Positions 54,095-63,738 of a stretch of 64,000 nucleotides of DNA are shown here, in pieces. The stretch is from Pluralibacter gergoviae ATCC 33028 = NBRC 105706. Lineage in GTDB: Bacteria > Pseudomonadota > Gammaproteobacteria > Enterobacterales > Enterobacteriaceae. The stretch covers positions 310,001 through 374,000 of the forward strand of contig NZ_BCZS01000001.1 in assembly GCF_001598855.1 (NCBI RefSeq), read 5' to 3'. A model generated the notes under the pieces. It was not told where the DNA came from and made no database searches. It worked only from the letters and a program-made list of their open reading frames with translations. Positions within the stretch are counted from its first letter, which is position 1. Every line of letters begins with the position of its first letter. Made by a program: the position numbers and the translations under genes.

Positions 54095-56263
54095 ATGACT
54101 TCTGTCACTACGAATACTGCGACCTCACAGGATGCTAATGAAGTTGATTTGGGCCGCCTGCTGGGAGAAATTATCGATCACCGCAAATTAATCATTGCTA
54201 TCACTACAGGATGCACGGTGTTAGCTATACTTTACGCACTTTTTGCTACGCCGATTTATCAGGCGGATGCGCTCATTCAGGTTGAGCAAAAGCAGGGTAA
54301 CGCAATCTTAAATAGCCTGAGCCAGATGTTGCCTGACAGCCAGCCGCAATCGGCCCCTGAAATCGCCCTACTTCAATCCCGGATGATTCTGGGTAAAACT
54401 GTGGATGATCTTAATCTACAGGCACAAATAACTCAGGATTATTTTCCTCTGTTGGGGCGAGGCATGGCACGTTTATTTGGGAAAAAATCAGGGACACTGA
54501 CTATTACACGCTTTTATTTACCGGAAAGTGAAAACAGTGCAGATACTCAGAGCGTAAATATTATAGTATTGGATAAGGATCATTATATTGTTGAGAAAGA
54601 GGATTATAGAGTTAAAGGGAGAGTAGGGCATCTTCTTAATGAAAATGGTATCTCGTTGCTGATTTCAGAGATAAATGCGCAGCCCGGGGATCAATTTACC
54701 GTAACTCAACTTTCCCGTCTCAAAGCTATAACAAATTTACAGTTAGAATTAAAAGTAAACGATCAAGGCAAAGATACAGGTATACTGAACCTAACGCTTA
54801 CGGGCGATAATCCAGAATTAATTTCTAAGACTCTAGATAGCATTAGCCAAAACTACCTTGCACAGAATATTGCCCGTCAAGCGGCTCAAGACGCAAAAAG
54901 TTTAGATTTTTTGAATAAGCAGCTGCCGAAAGTCAGAGGAGAACTGGATATAGCTGAGGACAGACTTAATGCCTATCGTAAGCAAAAAGATTCAGTAGAT
55001 TTAAATATGGAGGCAAAATCCGTTCTTGATCAAATAGTTAATGTAGATAATCAGCTTAATGAATTAACGTTCAGGGAAGCGGAAATCTCCCAGCTATATA
55101 CCAAGGAACATCCAAATTATAAAGCATTATTGGAAAAGCGCAGTACTCTTCAGGATGAAAAAAACAAATTAAATAAACGCGTGAGCGGAATGCCCTCGAC
55201 ACAGCAGGAAGTCTTGCGATTGAGTCGGGATGTCGAGTCAGGTCGGGCTGTTTATCTGCAATTGCTTAATCGGCAGCAGGAATTAAGTATCGCTGAATCT
55301 AGCGCTATAGGTAATGTGCGAATAATTGACAATGCGGTAACTGAGCCTAAGCCAGTTAAACCCAAAAAAATAATAGTAGTTGCCATCGGCATCGTATTAG
55401 GTATTCTAGTTTCGTTTTGCCTAGTACTAGTGCGTGTATTTTTACGTAGGGGGATTGAAACACCCGAGCAGCTTGAAGAGATTGGAGTTAACGTATATGC
55501 CAGTATCCCTGTTTCAGAATGGTTAATGAATAATAAACGCAAGGTAAATCGTTTAAGAAAGAACCAAACTGACGTGCTTCTTGCTGTGGAAAATCCGGCT
55601 GATTTGGCGGTCGAAGCCATCAGAGGTTTACGTACCAGCCTGCATTTTGCAACAATGGAGGCCAAAAATAACGTTCTGATGATTTCAGGTGCAAGCCCTA
55701 GTGCCGGTAAGACTTTTATAAGTACCAACTTAGCTGCTACTGTGGCCCAGACAGGGAAGAAGGTGCTGTTTATTGACGCGGATATGCGCAAAGGATATGT
55801 CCATAAGATTTTTGGGAGTAACAATGAACAGGGATTGTCTGAGGTGCTTTCTGGACAAGCATTACCCGATGATATTATAGAAAAAGTAGCAGGAGGTAAT
55901 TTTGACTATATTTCTCGGGGGCAAATACCACCTAACCCAGCCGAGCTACTGATGCACCCAAGATTCACGAAGTTGTTGTCTTGGGCAGAAAAAAAATATG
56001 ATTTAGTTATTATAGATACACCGCCAATTTTAGCTGTTACAGATGCAGCAATTATCGGTAGCTATGTTGGTACAGCATTGCTTGTTACGCGATTTGAGGC
56101 GAATACAGTCAAAGAAATTGAAGTTAGTATTAAGCGCTTCGAGCAAAGTGGTGTATTGATTAAAGGTGCCATATTAAATGGCGTAGTTAAGAAGGCCAGT
56201 AGTTATTATAGCTATGGTTATAATAGTTACGGATACTCTTACTCTGAAAATAATAAAGATTAA
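54095..56263 (+). CDS. wzc: Wzc, BY-kinase / polysaccharide co-polymerase
   Basis: A 722-aa inner-membrane protein. Two TM helices (about residues 32-52 and 425-447) flank a periplasmic Wzz/coiled-coil region; the cytoplasmic BY-kinase has Walker A GASPSAGKT (about residue 530), Walker A' LFIDADMRK and Walker B VIIDTPP. It ends in a Tyr cluster (SYYSYGYNSYGYSYS) for autophosphorylation and Wzb turnover. Controls chain length and export together with Wza. Confidence 0.97.
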   Translation: MTSVTTNTATSQDANEVDLGRLLGEIIDHRKLIIAITTGCTVLAILYALFATPIYQADALIQVEQKQGNAILNSLSQMLPDSQPQSAPEIALLQSRMILGKTVDDLNLQAQITQDYFPLLGRGMARLFGKKSGTLTITRFYLPESENSADTQSVNIIVLDKDHYIVEKEDYRVKGRVGHLLNENGISLLISEINAQPGDQFTVTQLSRLKAITNLQLELKVNDQGKDTGILNLTLTGDNPELISKTLDSISQNYLAQNIARQAAQDAKSLDFLNKQLPKVRGELDIAEDRLNAYRKQKDSVDLNMEAKSVLDQIVNVDNQLNELTFREAEISQLYTKEHPNYKALLEKRSTLQDEKNKLNKRVSGMPSTQQEVLRLSRDVESGRAVYLQLLNRQQELSIAESSAIGNVRIIDNAVTEPKPVKPKKIIVVAIGIVLGILVSFCLVLVRVFLRRGIETPEQLEEIGVNVYASIPVSEWLMNNKRKVNRLRKNQTDVLLAVENPADLAVEAIRGLRTSLHFATMEAKNNVLMISGASPSAGKTFISTNLAATVAQTGKKVLFIDADMRKGYVHKIFGSNNEQGLSEVLSGQALPDDIIEKVAGGNFDYISRGQIPPNPAELLMHPRFTKLLSWAEKKYDLVIIDTPPILAVTDAAIIGSYVGTALLVTRFEANTVKEIEVSIKRFEQSGVLIKGAILNGVVKKASSYYSYGYNSYGYSYSENNKD

Positions 56264-56356
56264 ATATTTCCGGCTATGCCAGATGAAATGGTATCGTTAT
56301 TTCATCTGGCTATTTTAGTTCTATAATCATTTTTTACTAGTTTCTTTGAGGGCCTT

Positions 56357-57784
56357 ATGACGCCTTTTAAAAAAAATATTTGTTGCGCAATTACACTAGC
56401 ATTAGGAGACTTTATTAGTTTTGCAGTATCAATGTATTTTTCTGTAGCCATATTAAGCATCACTATGAGTCAGTTTTCATTACGTGTACCAAATGATCAA
56501 ATTGAGCCATGGATTGAACTACACTGGTTATTGGCGGGGACATGTGTGGCTTGGTGTGGAATACGTTTAAGGCATTATCTTTACCGAAAAACATTCTGGT
56601 ATGAGCTGAAGGAAATATTGCGAACACTAGCAATATTTGCCGTAATAGAAATGGCGGTTATCGCTTTCGCGAAATGGTATTTCTCGCGGTACGTATGGTT
56701 GTTTACATGGGTTTTTGCAGCAGCACTTGTACCATTTATGAGAATACTTATTAAACATATACTAAATACCTTAGACATATGGATGCGAGATACATGGATT
56801 ATCGGGAGTAGTAAGAATGCCTCCGATGCTTATAATGCTATTAACAGCGAAAAAAATTTAGGGCTGAAAATTGTAGGTTTCATTCATGCGGATAAAGCTC
56901 CAAATTCAACTTTAATGATGCACTCTCTGCCTGTGATTGAAGCAGACGATCATTGGCTTACAAATGTGGATAAACATACTCAATTTATAGTAGCAGTCGA
57001 ATCAGATCAGGCTGATATCCGTAACAATTGGTTGCGCGAGTTTATGATAAAAGGTTATCGTTATGTGTCTGTAATACCAACACTGCGTGGCATGCCGTTG
57101 GATAGCACTGATATGGCATTTATTTTTAGCCATGAAGTAATGATTTTTAGGGTTCAACAAAACTTGGCAAAATGGTCATCGCGAATCATGAAGCGTACGT
57201 TTGATTTTCTCGCCTCATTATTTATTATACTTCTATTAAGCCCACTACTCGTTTATATCTTTATTAAAGTTAAGAAAGATGGCGGTAAAGCAATTTATGG
57301 TCACGAGCGCGTAGGAAAAGGTGGTCGAACGTTTAAATGCCTTAAGTTTCGCTCAATGGTTGTCAACTCTAAAGAAGTACTAGACAAGCTTCTAGCTACT
57401 GATGTAGCTGCGAAAGCTGAGTGGGATGCAACCTTTAAATTAAAAAATGATCCAAGGGTTACGGAAATTGGTGATTTTTTACGGCGTACCAGCATGGATG
57501 AATTACCTCAGCTTTTTAATGTTTTAAAAGGTGAAATGAGTCTGGTTGGACCTAGGCCAATAATTACCGCAGAGCTGGGTAGATATAATGAAGAGGTTGA
57601 CTATTATTTATTAAGTAAGCCTGGTATGACTGGTTTATGGCAAGTTAGTGGTAGAAGTGATGTAGATTATGATACTAGAGTATATTTAGACGCATGGTAT
57701 GTAAAAAACTGGTCTATGTGGAACGATATAGCTATACTGTTTAAAACAGTTTCAGTAGTATTAAAAAAAGATGGTGCGTATTAA
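56357..57784 (+). CDS. wbaP: WbaP-type undecaprenyl-phosphate galactose phosphotransferase
   Basis: A 475-aa polyprenyl-phosphate hexose-1-phosphate transferase that adds the first sugar (galactose in WbaP) to undecaprenyl phosphate. Four N-terminal TM helices, a cytoplasmic CoA-binding-like middle, a fifth TM (residues 278-298) and the catalytic C-terminal domain (KCLKFRSMV, DELPQLFNVLKGEMSLVGPRP) follow the PGT family. The length equals Salmonella WbaP (476). It starts the capsule repeat; its place directly after wzc is unlike many Klebsiella loci, where it lies near the end. Confidence 0.9.
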   Translation: MTPFKKNICCAITLALGDFISFAVSMYFSVAILSITMSQFSLRVPNDQIEPWIELHWLLAGTCVAWCGIRLRHYLYRKTFWYELKEILRTLAIFAVIEMAVIAFAKWYFSRYVWLFTWVFAAALVPFMRILIKHILNTLDIWMRDTWIIGSSKNASDAYNAINSEKNLGLKIVGFIHADKAPNSTLMMHSLPVIEADDHWLTNVDKHTQFIVAVESDQADIRNNWLREFMIKGYRYVSVIPTLRGMPLDSTDMAFIFSHEVMIFRVQQNLAKWSSRIMKRTFDFLASLFIILLLSPLLVYIFIKVKKDGGKAIYGHERVGKGGRTFKCLKFRSMVVNSKEVLDKLLATDVAAKAEWDATFKLKNDPRVTEIGDFLRRTSMDELPQLFNVLKGEMSLVGPRPIITAELGRYNEEVDYYLLSKPGMTGLWQVSGRSDVDYDTRVYLDAWYVKNWSMWNDIAILFKTVSVVLKKDGAY

Positions 57785-57816
57785 TTGTCAATAATACAAT
57801 AAATTCGGTGTAAAAA

Positions 57817-58725
57817 ATGAAATTTTTTATAGCAATACCGACGTATAATGGTGGGGATATTTGGCGAGAAACGGTGATCAATATAAAAAAAAATGCGCCA
57901 AAAAATACTTTTGTCCAAGTAATAGACTCAGGAAGTAAAGATGAAACTGTTGCGGTGGCAACAAAAGCTGGTTTTGATGTTATTAGTATAACCAGTGAAG
58001 ATTTTAATCATGGTGACACACGAAATAAAGTCGTTTTTAATAATATTAACCAATTTGATATAGTTATTTTTTTGACTCAGGATGCGATCCCAACACCGGG
58101 ATTTACTGAAAATATTGTTCAAGTATTTTCAGATCCATCAGTTGCATGCGCGTATGGAAGACAACTTCCCCATAAAGATGCTACTCCTCTTGCAGAGCAT
58201 GCTAGAAGATTTAATTATCCTGAAGCAAGCCATATATGCGATCTATCAAATGCTGCCACTATGGGTTTAAAAGCTGTATTCATGTCTAATTCCTTTGCTG
58301 CTTATCGACTTTCAACTTTTAATAAGTTAGGGGGCTTTCCAAGCAATACTATATTATGTGAAGACATGTACTTCGCAGCTAAAGCATTATTATCTGGTTA
58401 TAAGTCTGCATACGTTGCTAATGCAGTGGTTAAACACTCGCATAATTATACTGCGATCGAAGAGTTTAAACGATATTTTGATATAGGTGTCTTTCATACC
58501 GACCAACCGTGGATAAAAAAAGAATTTGGAGGAGCTGGACATGAAGGTTCTAAATTTATTGTTTCAGAAATTAAATTTATATCAATTACAAGATTGCCAT
58601 GGCTAGTAAAAGCTTTTTTTAATAATTCAATGAAGATTTTAGGATATAAATTGGGTTCTAAGTATAAATTATTCCCTATTGAGTTTATTAAAAAGTTTAG
58701 TATGCATAAAAAGTATTGGACTTAA
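57817..58725 (+). CDS. GT2 glycosyltransferase, rhamnosyltransferase-like (302 aa)
   Basis: A GT-A fold family 2 enzyme. FIAIPTYNGGDIWRE and VIDSGSKDETV bind the nucleotide sugar, FNHGDTRN and FLTQDAIPTP give the DXD-equivalent, and CEDMYFAAKAL carries the catalytic acid. The FNHG.TRN text is common in rhamnosyltransferases of O-antigen and capsule loci. The codons are strongly AT-rich relative to the wza-wzc core, as in horizontally exchanged central capsule genes. Confidence 0.8.
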   Translation: MKFFIAIPTYNGGDIWRETVINIKKNAPKNTFVQVIDSGSKDETVAVATKAGFDVISITSEDFNHGDTRNKVVFNNINQFDIVIFLTQDAIPTPGFTENIVQVFSDPSVACAYGRQLPHKDATPLAEHARRFNYPEASHICDLSNAATMGLKAVFMSNSFAAYRLSTFNKLGGFPSNTILCEDMYFAAKALLSGYKSAYVANAVVKHSHNYTAIEEFKRYFDIGVFHTDQPWIKKEFGGAGHEGSKFIVSEIKFISITRLPWLVKAFFNNSMKILGYKLGSKYKLFPIEFIKKFSMHKKYWT

Positions 58726-59011
58726 ATTTTTAACGTTTTTGAATTGTTATGTATTTTTAGTTTAGATTATAGTGTATGTTACCTTTAATTTTATAATGCA
58801 CATGACGGATATTTTTGCGAATAGCTTACATTTTAATAATGATATATTTTGTCTCAGTAGGAAGTCGGGTTCAAAAGTGACAAGTTATGATTAATACTAA
58901 TGTAACTAACGTATATTGAATGTATATAATAAAGGTATCGAAGAAAGTCTTAAATAAAATAGCATTCAGATGATTTGGTTATTAAGTTGAACCAGTACTG
59001 AGAGATAATAT

Positions 59012-59935
59012 ATGGTGAGTAACATTAAGAAAATATCAATCATAATGGCAACGTACAATGGTGGAAAATATATAAATGAACAACTTCAGTCAATTATAAC
59101 GTGCAATTCATATAACGATAAAGTTGATGAGTTTATAGTTTCTGATGATGAGTCTTGTGATAATACATTGTCCATCTGTCAAGCATATATGGAAAAAGAT
59201 AAAAGAATAAAAATTATAAAAAATCCCAATAAAGGTGTCATTAGCAATTTTATCAATGGTGTTACTAATGCAAAAGCAGATTTTTTAGTCCTTACAGATC
59301 AAGATGACGTATGGGAGTTTAATAAAATAGAAATTCTCTTTGATAAAATGGTTAATGCAGAAAGTGATTTTGGAGAAAAAACGCCGCTGATAATATTTTC
59401 CGACTCTCGTGTTGTTGATAGTGAGTTAAATATTATTAATGATTCTTTTTTTAAATATTCGAAAGCCGATCCGCATAACTTAACATTGGATTCTTTGCTG
59501 GTAAAAAACTGCATTCAAGGATGTGTAATGATGCTTAATCGTGCACTTATAGAAAAAATTGATTTAAAAAACACAACTAAATGGATAATGCACGATTGGT
59601 GGTTTTTGCTAATTGCTGTCTATTATGGCAAAATTATATTTGCTGATGAAAAATTGGTGAAATACAGGTTGCACGGACAAAATGTTCTTGGGGCAAAAAA
59701 AAAGACATTGCTGTATAAAATTTCAAATATTCCAGCTCTAAATTTCAAGTTTAAACAAGATGGGAAAAGGATCATTGCTCAAGCGGCTGAGTTTCTTAAC
59801 ATAATAGATAATAAAACAATGTTGAAAAAAATCCCTTTACTAATGATTCGATATGAAAACTCATTACCTCGAAAACTAATGGCTTTAATTAATTATTTCT
59901 ATTTTAGAAAAGAAGTAAAATCTAATAATAGGTAA
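59012..59935 (+). CDS. GT2 glycosyltransferase (307 aa)
   Basis: A family 2 glycosyltransferase: SIIMATYNGGKYINEQLQSI, FIVSDDESCDNTL and the metal-binding FLVLTDQDDVWE, then IMHDWWFLLIAVYYG and KLVKYRLHGQNVLGA. This pattern matches the alpha-1,3-rhamnosyl/galactosyl-type group seen in streptococcal and Klebsiella polysaccharide loci. ATG at 59012; the 286-bp AT-rich gap upstream holds no gene that I can see. It is paralogous to the gene at 60803. Confidence 0.8.
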   Translation: MVSNIKKISIIMATYNGGKYINEQLQSIITCNSYNDKVDEFIVSDDESCDNTLSICQAYMEKDKRIKIIKNPNKGVISNFINGVTNAKADFLVLTDQDDVWEFNKIEILFDKMVNAESDFGEKTPLIIFSDSRVVDSELNIINDSFFKYSKADPHNLTLDSLLVKNCIQGCVMMLNRALIEKIDLKNTTKWIMHDWWFLLIAVYYGKIIFADEKLVKYRLHGQNVLGAKKKTLLYKISNIPALNFKFKQDGKRIIAQAAEFLNIIDNKTMLKKIPLLMIRYENSLPRKLMALINYFYFRKEVKSNNR

Positions 59936-59939
59936 ATTT

Positions 59940-60788
59940 ATGTCTGACTTAGTTAGTGTATATATAACTACATGTAATAGATTGGAAAAACTTAAACGGG
60001 CCTTAAAGTCTGTTGTTAATCAAACATATGAAAATATTGAAGTAATAGTTTCTGATGATGCTTCAGATGATGGCACTAAATTATTTATGGATAATTATGT
60101 CCTTGAAAATAAAAAATGTAAGTATATTCGTAATAATCAGCGAGAAGGTGCGTGCGCAACTAGGAATAAGGCAATAAATATAGCTTGTGGGAAATTTATT
60201 ACAGGCCTTGACGATGATGATGAGTTTTTGCCTAATAGAATTGAAGTGTTTATTAGGCATTGGGATGATGAATATTCTTTTTTATGTGCAAATTTCTTTG
60301 AGGTATATAATGATAAGCAGAAAAAAAAATATTATACTACCCATGATAATACGCTATTAAAATACACTGATTTGCTTTATGAGAATAATGCGTCAAACCA
60401 AGTGTTTACATTGACGGAAAGATTAAAATGTATTGATGGATTCAATACGAAAGTATCTAGGCTCCAAGATTGGGATACATGGTTGCGTCTTTCTTACAAG
60501 TACGGTGATTTTTTACGATTAGATACCGTAACTTATCTAATGCATCATGACCATGCTTTAGATGAGTATAGAGTTTCCGGAAGTTATCCTTTGGGCATTG
60601 CTTTAGATGAACTGCTTGAAAGAAATAAAGAAATATATGCAAGTGTGTACTATAAAAGAAAATTATATTTAAATTACTTTAATAATAACTTAAGTTTTCT
60701 TGATAGTATAAAGTGGGCTTTTATAGATAAAAACCCCTTGCATATGCTGAGGTTTTTCTATCAATTCAACCGAAAAAATACACAGTAA
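59940..60788 (+). CDS. GT2 glycosyltransferase (282 aa)
   Basis: Family 2: VSVYITTCNRLEKLKRALKSVVNQTYENIEVIVSDDASDDGTK, then the DXD-like GLDDDDEFLPNRIE and a SRLQDWDTWLRLSYKYG acceptor segment. It is of a different sub-type from its neighbours (closer to the WcaA/CpsI-like group). It follows the previous gene by 4 bp, so the three transferases are one unit. The sugar donor cannot be named from sequence. Confidence 0.8.
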   Translation: MSDLVSVYITTCNRLEKLKRALKSVVNQTYENIEVIVSDDASDDGTKLFMDNYVLENKKCKYIRNNQREGACATRNKAINIACGKFITGLDDDDEFLPNRIEVFIRHWDDEYSFLCANFFEVYNDKQKKKYYTTHDNTLLKYTDLLYENNASNQVFTLTERLKCIDGFNTKVSRLQDWDTWLRLSYKYGDFLRLDTVTYLMHHDHALDEYRVSGSYPLGIALDELLERNKEIYASVYYKRKLYLNYFNNNLSFLDSIKWAFIDKNPLHMLRFFYQFNRKNTQ

Positions 60789-60802
60789 GGTATGCTGTAA
60801 AT

Positions 60803-61765
60803 ATGATAAAGGTAAATGTTCTTCTTGCTTCCTATAATGGTGAGAAATATATCAGAGAACAGATAGATTCAATTTTAATTAATTTTGAAAATGTCGGAAA
60901 TGAGTTTGATTGCAAAATTTTAATTTCTGACGATGCTTCTACAGATAATACTATTGAAGTGATCAATAATTACTTCAATAATGATAGTCGAGTTGAAATT
61001 GTTAGCGGGGATAAAAAAGGCGGGGTAAAAGAAAACTTTTACTTTCTTATAAGCAACGTTGACTGTGATGCTGAGTATGTTTTTTTTAGTGATCAAGATG
61101 ATTTTTGGCTTCCTAGTAAAATGCGTATATTTCTTAACACTCTAACTAAGTATGATGCGTTAAGTAAGGGTAAAGTTCCATTGCTTGTTCATTCTGATCT
61201 TGTAGTCACCAATGAGTTATTGATACCCAAAAAAATATCAATGTTTAATTACCAAGGCCTAAATAGGAATGCAAACTTCAAGGAGCTTTTAGTTACTAAT
61301 TCTGTAACAGGGTGTGTGATGGCTTGTAATAAAAAATTGATTAAAATAGCTAAGCAAAGTAAAATACAAAATTCAATTATGCATGATTGGTATATAGCTT
61401 TACTAGCATCAGCATGTGGAGATATAAAATTTATCGATGAGCCACTTATTTTATATCGTCAGCACAGTAATAATCAGGTTGGAGCTAAATCAGACTCATT
61501 ATTTAATAGACTTAAAAATAAAAGAATATTAAATTTATTAGAGGATGCTAGACACTCCATTTCGCTTACAAAAAATCAAGCAAAGCTTTTTCTTTCCGAA
61601 GTTAATTTAACACTCCCCTATGAGAAGGCGGTTACATTAAAATTGTATTGCGGAAATGGTAATGATAATCTTATAAAGAGATTTTTCTTATTTTTGTCGG
61701 GCGTAAGAAAAAAAGGTTTTATAAAGAATGTTGTCTTTTTTATTCTCTTTGTGATGGGACGTTAA
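60803..61765 (+). CDS. GT2 glycosyltransferase, paralogue of the 59012 gene (320 aa)
   Basis: Family 2 with the same landmarks as the gene at 59012: LLASYNGEKYIREQIDSI, ISDDASTDNTIEV, VFFSDQDDFW and IMHDWYIALLASACGDIKFIDEPLILYRQHSNNQVGAK. The two are probably duplicates that diverged for separate linkages. Last intact capsule gene in the window; wzx and wzy are not reached. The IS remnants begin about 190 bp later. Confidence 0.8.
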   Translation: MIKVNVLLASYNGEKYIREQIDSILINFENVGNEFDCKILISDDASTDNTIEVINNYFNNDSRVEIVSGDKKGGVKENFYFLISNVDCDAEYVFFSDQDDFWLPSKMRIFLNTLTKYDALSKGKVPLLVHSDLVVTNELLIPKKISMFNYQGLNRNANFKELLVTNSVTGCVMACNKKLIKIAKQSKIQNSIMHDWYIALLASACGDIKFIDEPLILYRQHSNNQVGAKSDSLFNRLKNKRILNLLEDARHSISLTKNQAKLFLSEVNLTLPYEKAVTLKLYCGNGNDNLIKRFFLFLSGVRKKGFIKNVVFFILFVMGR

Positions 61766-61954
61766 TTTTATCTGCAGATTTTCAATGGTTTTATCGTTTA
61801 ATGTAAAGAATTTTAGTGCTTTCACTTATGTATCATGCGGCGAGACTAACAGGGTAGAGCCTTAGGGCTGAGTGTTAGTTTGGCAAGATGGTGAGAGCCA
61901 TCGGCTAATCCGGTAAAGTAATAGAGTGGTTTATTGGGCCTGGCCACCTAAATA

Positions 61955-62411
61955 AAGGGGATATGCTCACCTCAGATCAACACAGGAGCCATAATAAAAA
62001 AAGAACTTTCAGCGCAGAGTTTACTCAACTGGTCGTTGACCAGAACTACACTGTGGCAGATGTAGACGCGCTATGGATGTCGGCCTTTCCACAATGATGC
62101 GATGGGTTAAGCAATTACGTTATGTGCGGCAGGGAATAACACCAAAAGTCTTCCCCGTTCCCCGGAACAAATTGAAATGCGTGAGCTCAGGAAAAAACTA
62201 CAACGTCTTGAAATAGAAAATGAAATATAAAAAAAGCTACCGCGCTTTTGATGTCAGACTCCTTGGACAGTTCTCGATAATCGGCAAACTCACGGCGCGT
62301 TATCCTGTAGCCAATTCCTGCCATGTGTTAGGGGTTCATCGGAGCAGCTACAAATACTGGAAAAATCATCCTGAAAAGCCAGACGGCAGACGGGCTGTAT
62401 TACGCAGCTAG
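61955..62411 (+). mobile_element. Degenerate IS911-like (IS3 family) remnant
   Basis: OrfA text (KKRTFSAEF...[12 protein letters not shown]) is recognisable but interrupted by a lost ATG, an internal deletion and at least one frameshift ([14 protein letters not shown] continues in another frame). OrfB begins as [19 protein letters not shown] and stops after RRAVLRS. The transposase is non-functional; this is a relic of past exchange within the capsule locus. Confidence 0.8.
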
Positions 62412-62485
62412 GTAACTTGTAATGGCTCAATAATACCGGCACTTCAATAGTCTGCTAATGTAACAACAGTAAATTATTGAGGTAA

Positions 62486-62791
62486 GTGACCTTTACTCAG
62501 CGTAATCAGACGATGTGCAGTTTCTCTCCCGAATTGAAACTGGAAGCCGTTGAACAGGTTGTTAAGCATCAGCTGCGTGCCGTGGATATCGGATGCCACT
62601 CTGCTGCGCAAATGGATACGGCAGTACAAATCAGGGCTTCAGGGAGAAACGTCGAATGGCGCTGCCTGACACCGGAGCAGCGAAAAATTCAGTCACTTCG
62701 GGCTCAGGTTAAGCGCCTGGAAATGGAGAAAGAGATACTAAAGCATGCGGCCGTGCTGATGAGCGAACTCCCGACTAAATTTGTGCGCTAA
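62486..62791 (+). pseudogene. IS3-family orfA remnant
   Basis: The N-terminal FSPELKLEAVEQVVKHQLRAVDI and C-terminal LTPEQRKIQSLRAQVKRLEMEKEILKHAAVLM flank a scrambled centre (CHSAAQMDTAVQIRASGRNVEW), so an internal frameshift is likely. It encodes the helix-turn-helix/leucine-zipper part of an IS3-family transposase, of a different subgroup from the IS911-like relic upstream. Confidence 0.7.
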
Positions 62792-62809
62792 TCACACGGC
62801 TGAGGAGAC

Positions 62810-63530
62810 AGTAATCCTACCCACGTTATGTTGTGTGGACACAGCCCTAAGCGAGATTCAGGTTTTCAAATTGTTCCAGGCTGAGACTCCCGGAGGCACT
62901 GTGGCGACGCCAGCGACTGTAATCATAATCGATATAATTAAACACCGTCGTTCGCATTATTTCCCAGCTGCTAAGCGTTTCCCGTAGATACATTCCACCT
63001 ACAGCGAATGAACGAATCTTTCTACGCAGGCATTGTCATAACAACAACCTTTAGCGCTCATGCTTCCGCGCAGATTGTGCCGCTTCAGTGGGTCAGTCCT
63101 GATAATTCACTCGACAGTACTGGCCTCAAGGTCAATGTGGACAATGACATTTTCCGGGAGCTTTCGTCACCAGAGTGCTATTTCCAGTGGATCACAGGCA
63201 AGCTGTGCCGTCATCCGTGATGGCACTGACCAGCTGATTGCCGTACGAGACCGCAATAACTACTGCCAGATACAACCAGCCTTCATCAGTGCGAAGATAC
63301 GTGATATCGCCCGCCCACTTCTGGTTCGGGCCGCTGGGGATGAAGTCCTGCCTCAGCAAATTTTCTGATACCGGCAGGCTATGCTCACGGTAGCTGACTG
63401 GGCTGAATTCGAGGCTGGCTTTCGCCCGGAATTCCTGACGCTCCAGACTGGTCGGCACCGTTTTGACACAGACGTCTGCCTATGGTCGCGCTGCTGACAA
63501 AATTGTTTACGCGGATTCAACAACGTACGG
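62810..63530 (-). pseudogene. IS3-family orfB (transposase) remnant, reverse orientation
   Basis: The minus strand reads [29 protein letters not shown]...[22 protein letters not shown], the start of the DDE integrase core, and further on, in shifted frames, [13 protein letters not shown] and [22 protein letters not shown] text from the C-terminus. Frameshifts and an internal loss destroy it. It lies head-to-head with the orfA relic on the plus strand, so the elements are rearranged. TGTGTGGACACAGCCC near 62830 is probably its terminal repeat. Confidence 0.75.
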
Positions 63531-63711
63531 CGTCCACGCCAGGTATACTAGCCGTTGCGGGTAACGAACTGTGCTTAATAATGAAGTGCGGATTTAATCT
63601 TAACCTGATGGAATTGGGATGCAATTACATATACTCATATGAAAAAGTTTAATAAAAATAGATATGCAATGGTTTTATTATTGCAGCTATAATATGGCTT
63701 GAATAAATGGA

Positions 63712-63729
63712 GCCCTCATTGTTGAGGGC
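63712..63729. terminator. Hairpin after minus-strand gene
   Basis: GCCCTC-ATTGTT-GAGGGC, a 6-bp stem with 6-nt loop, 9 bp beyond the stop codon of the minus-strand gene. The T content on the minus side is moderate, so terminator status is likely but not certain. Confidence 0.5.
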
Positions 63730-63738
63730 ATTAATTAA

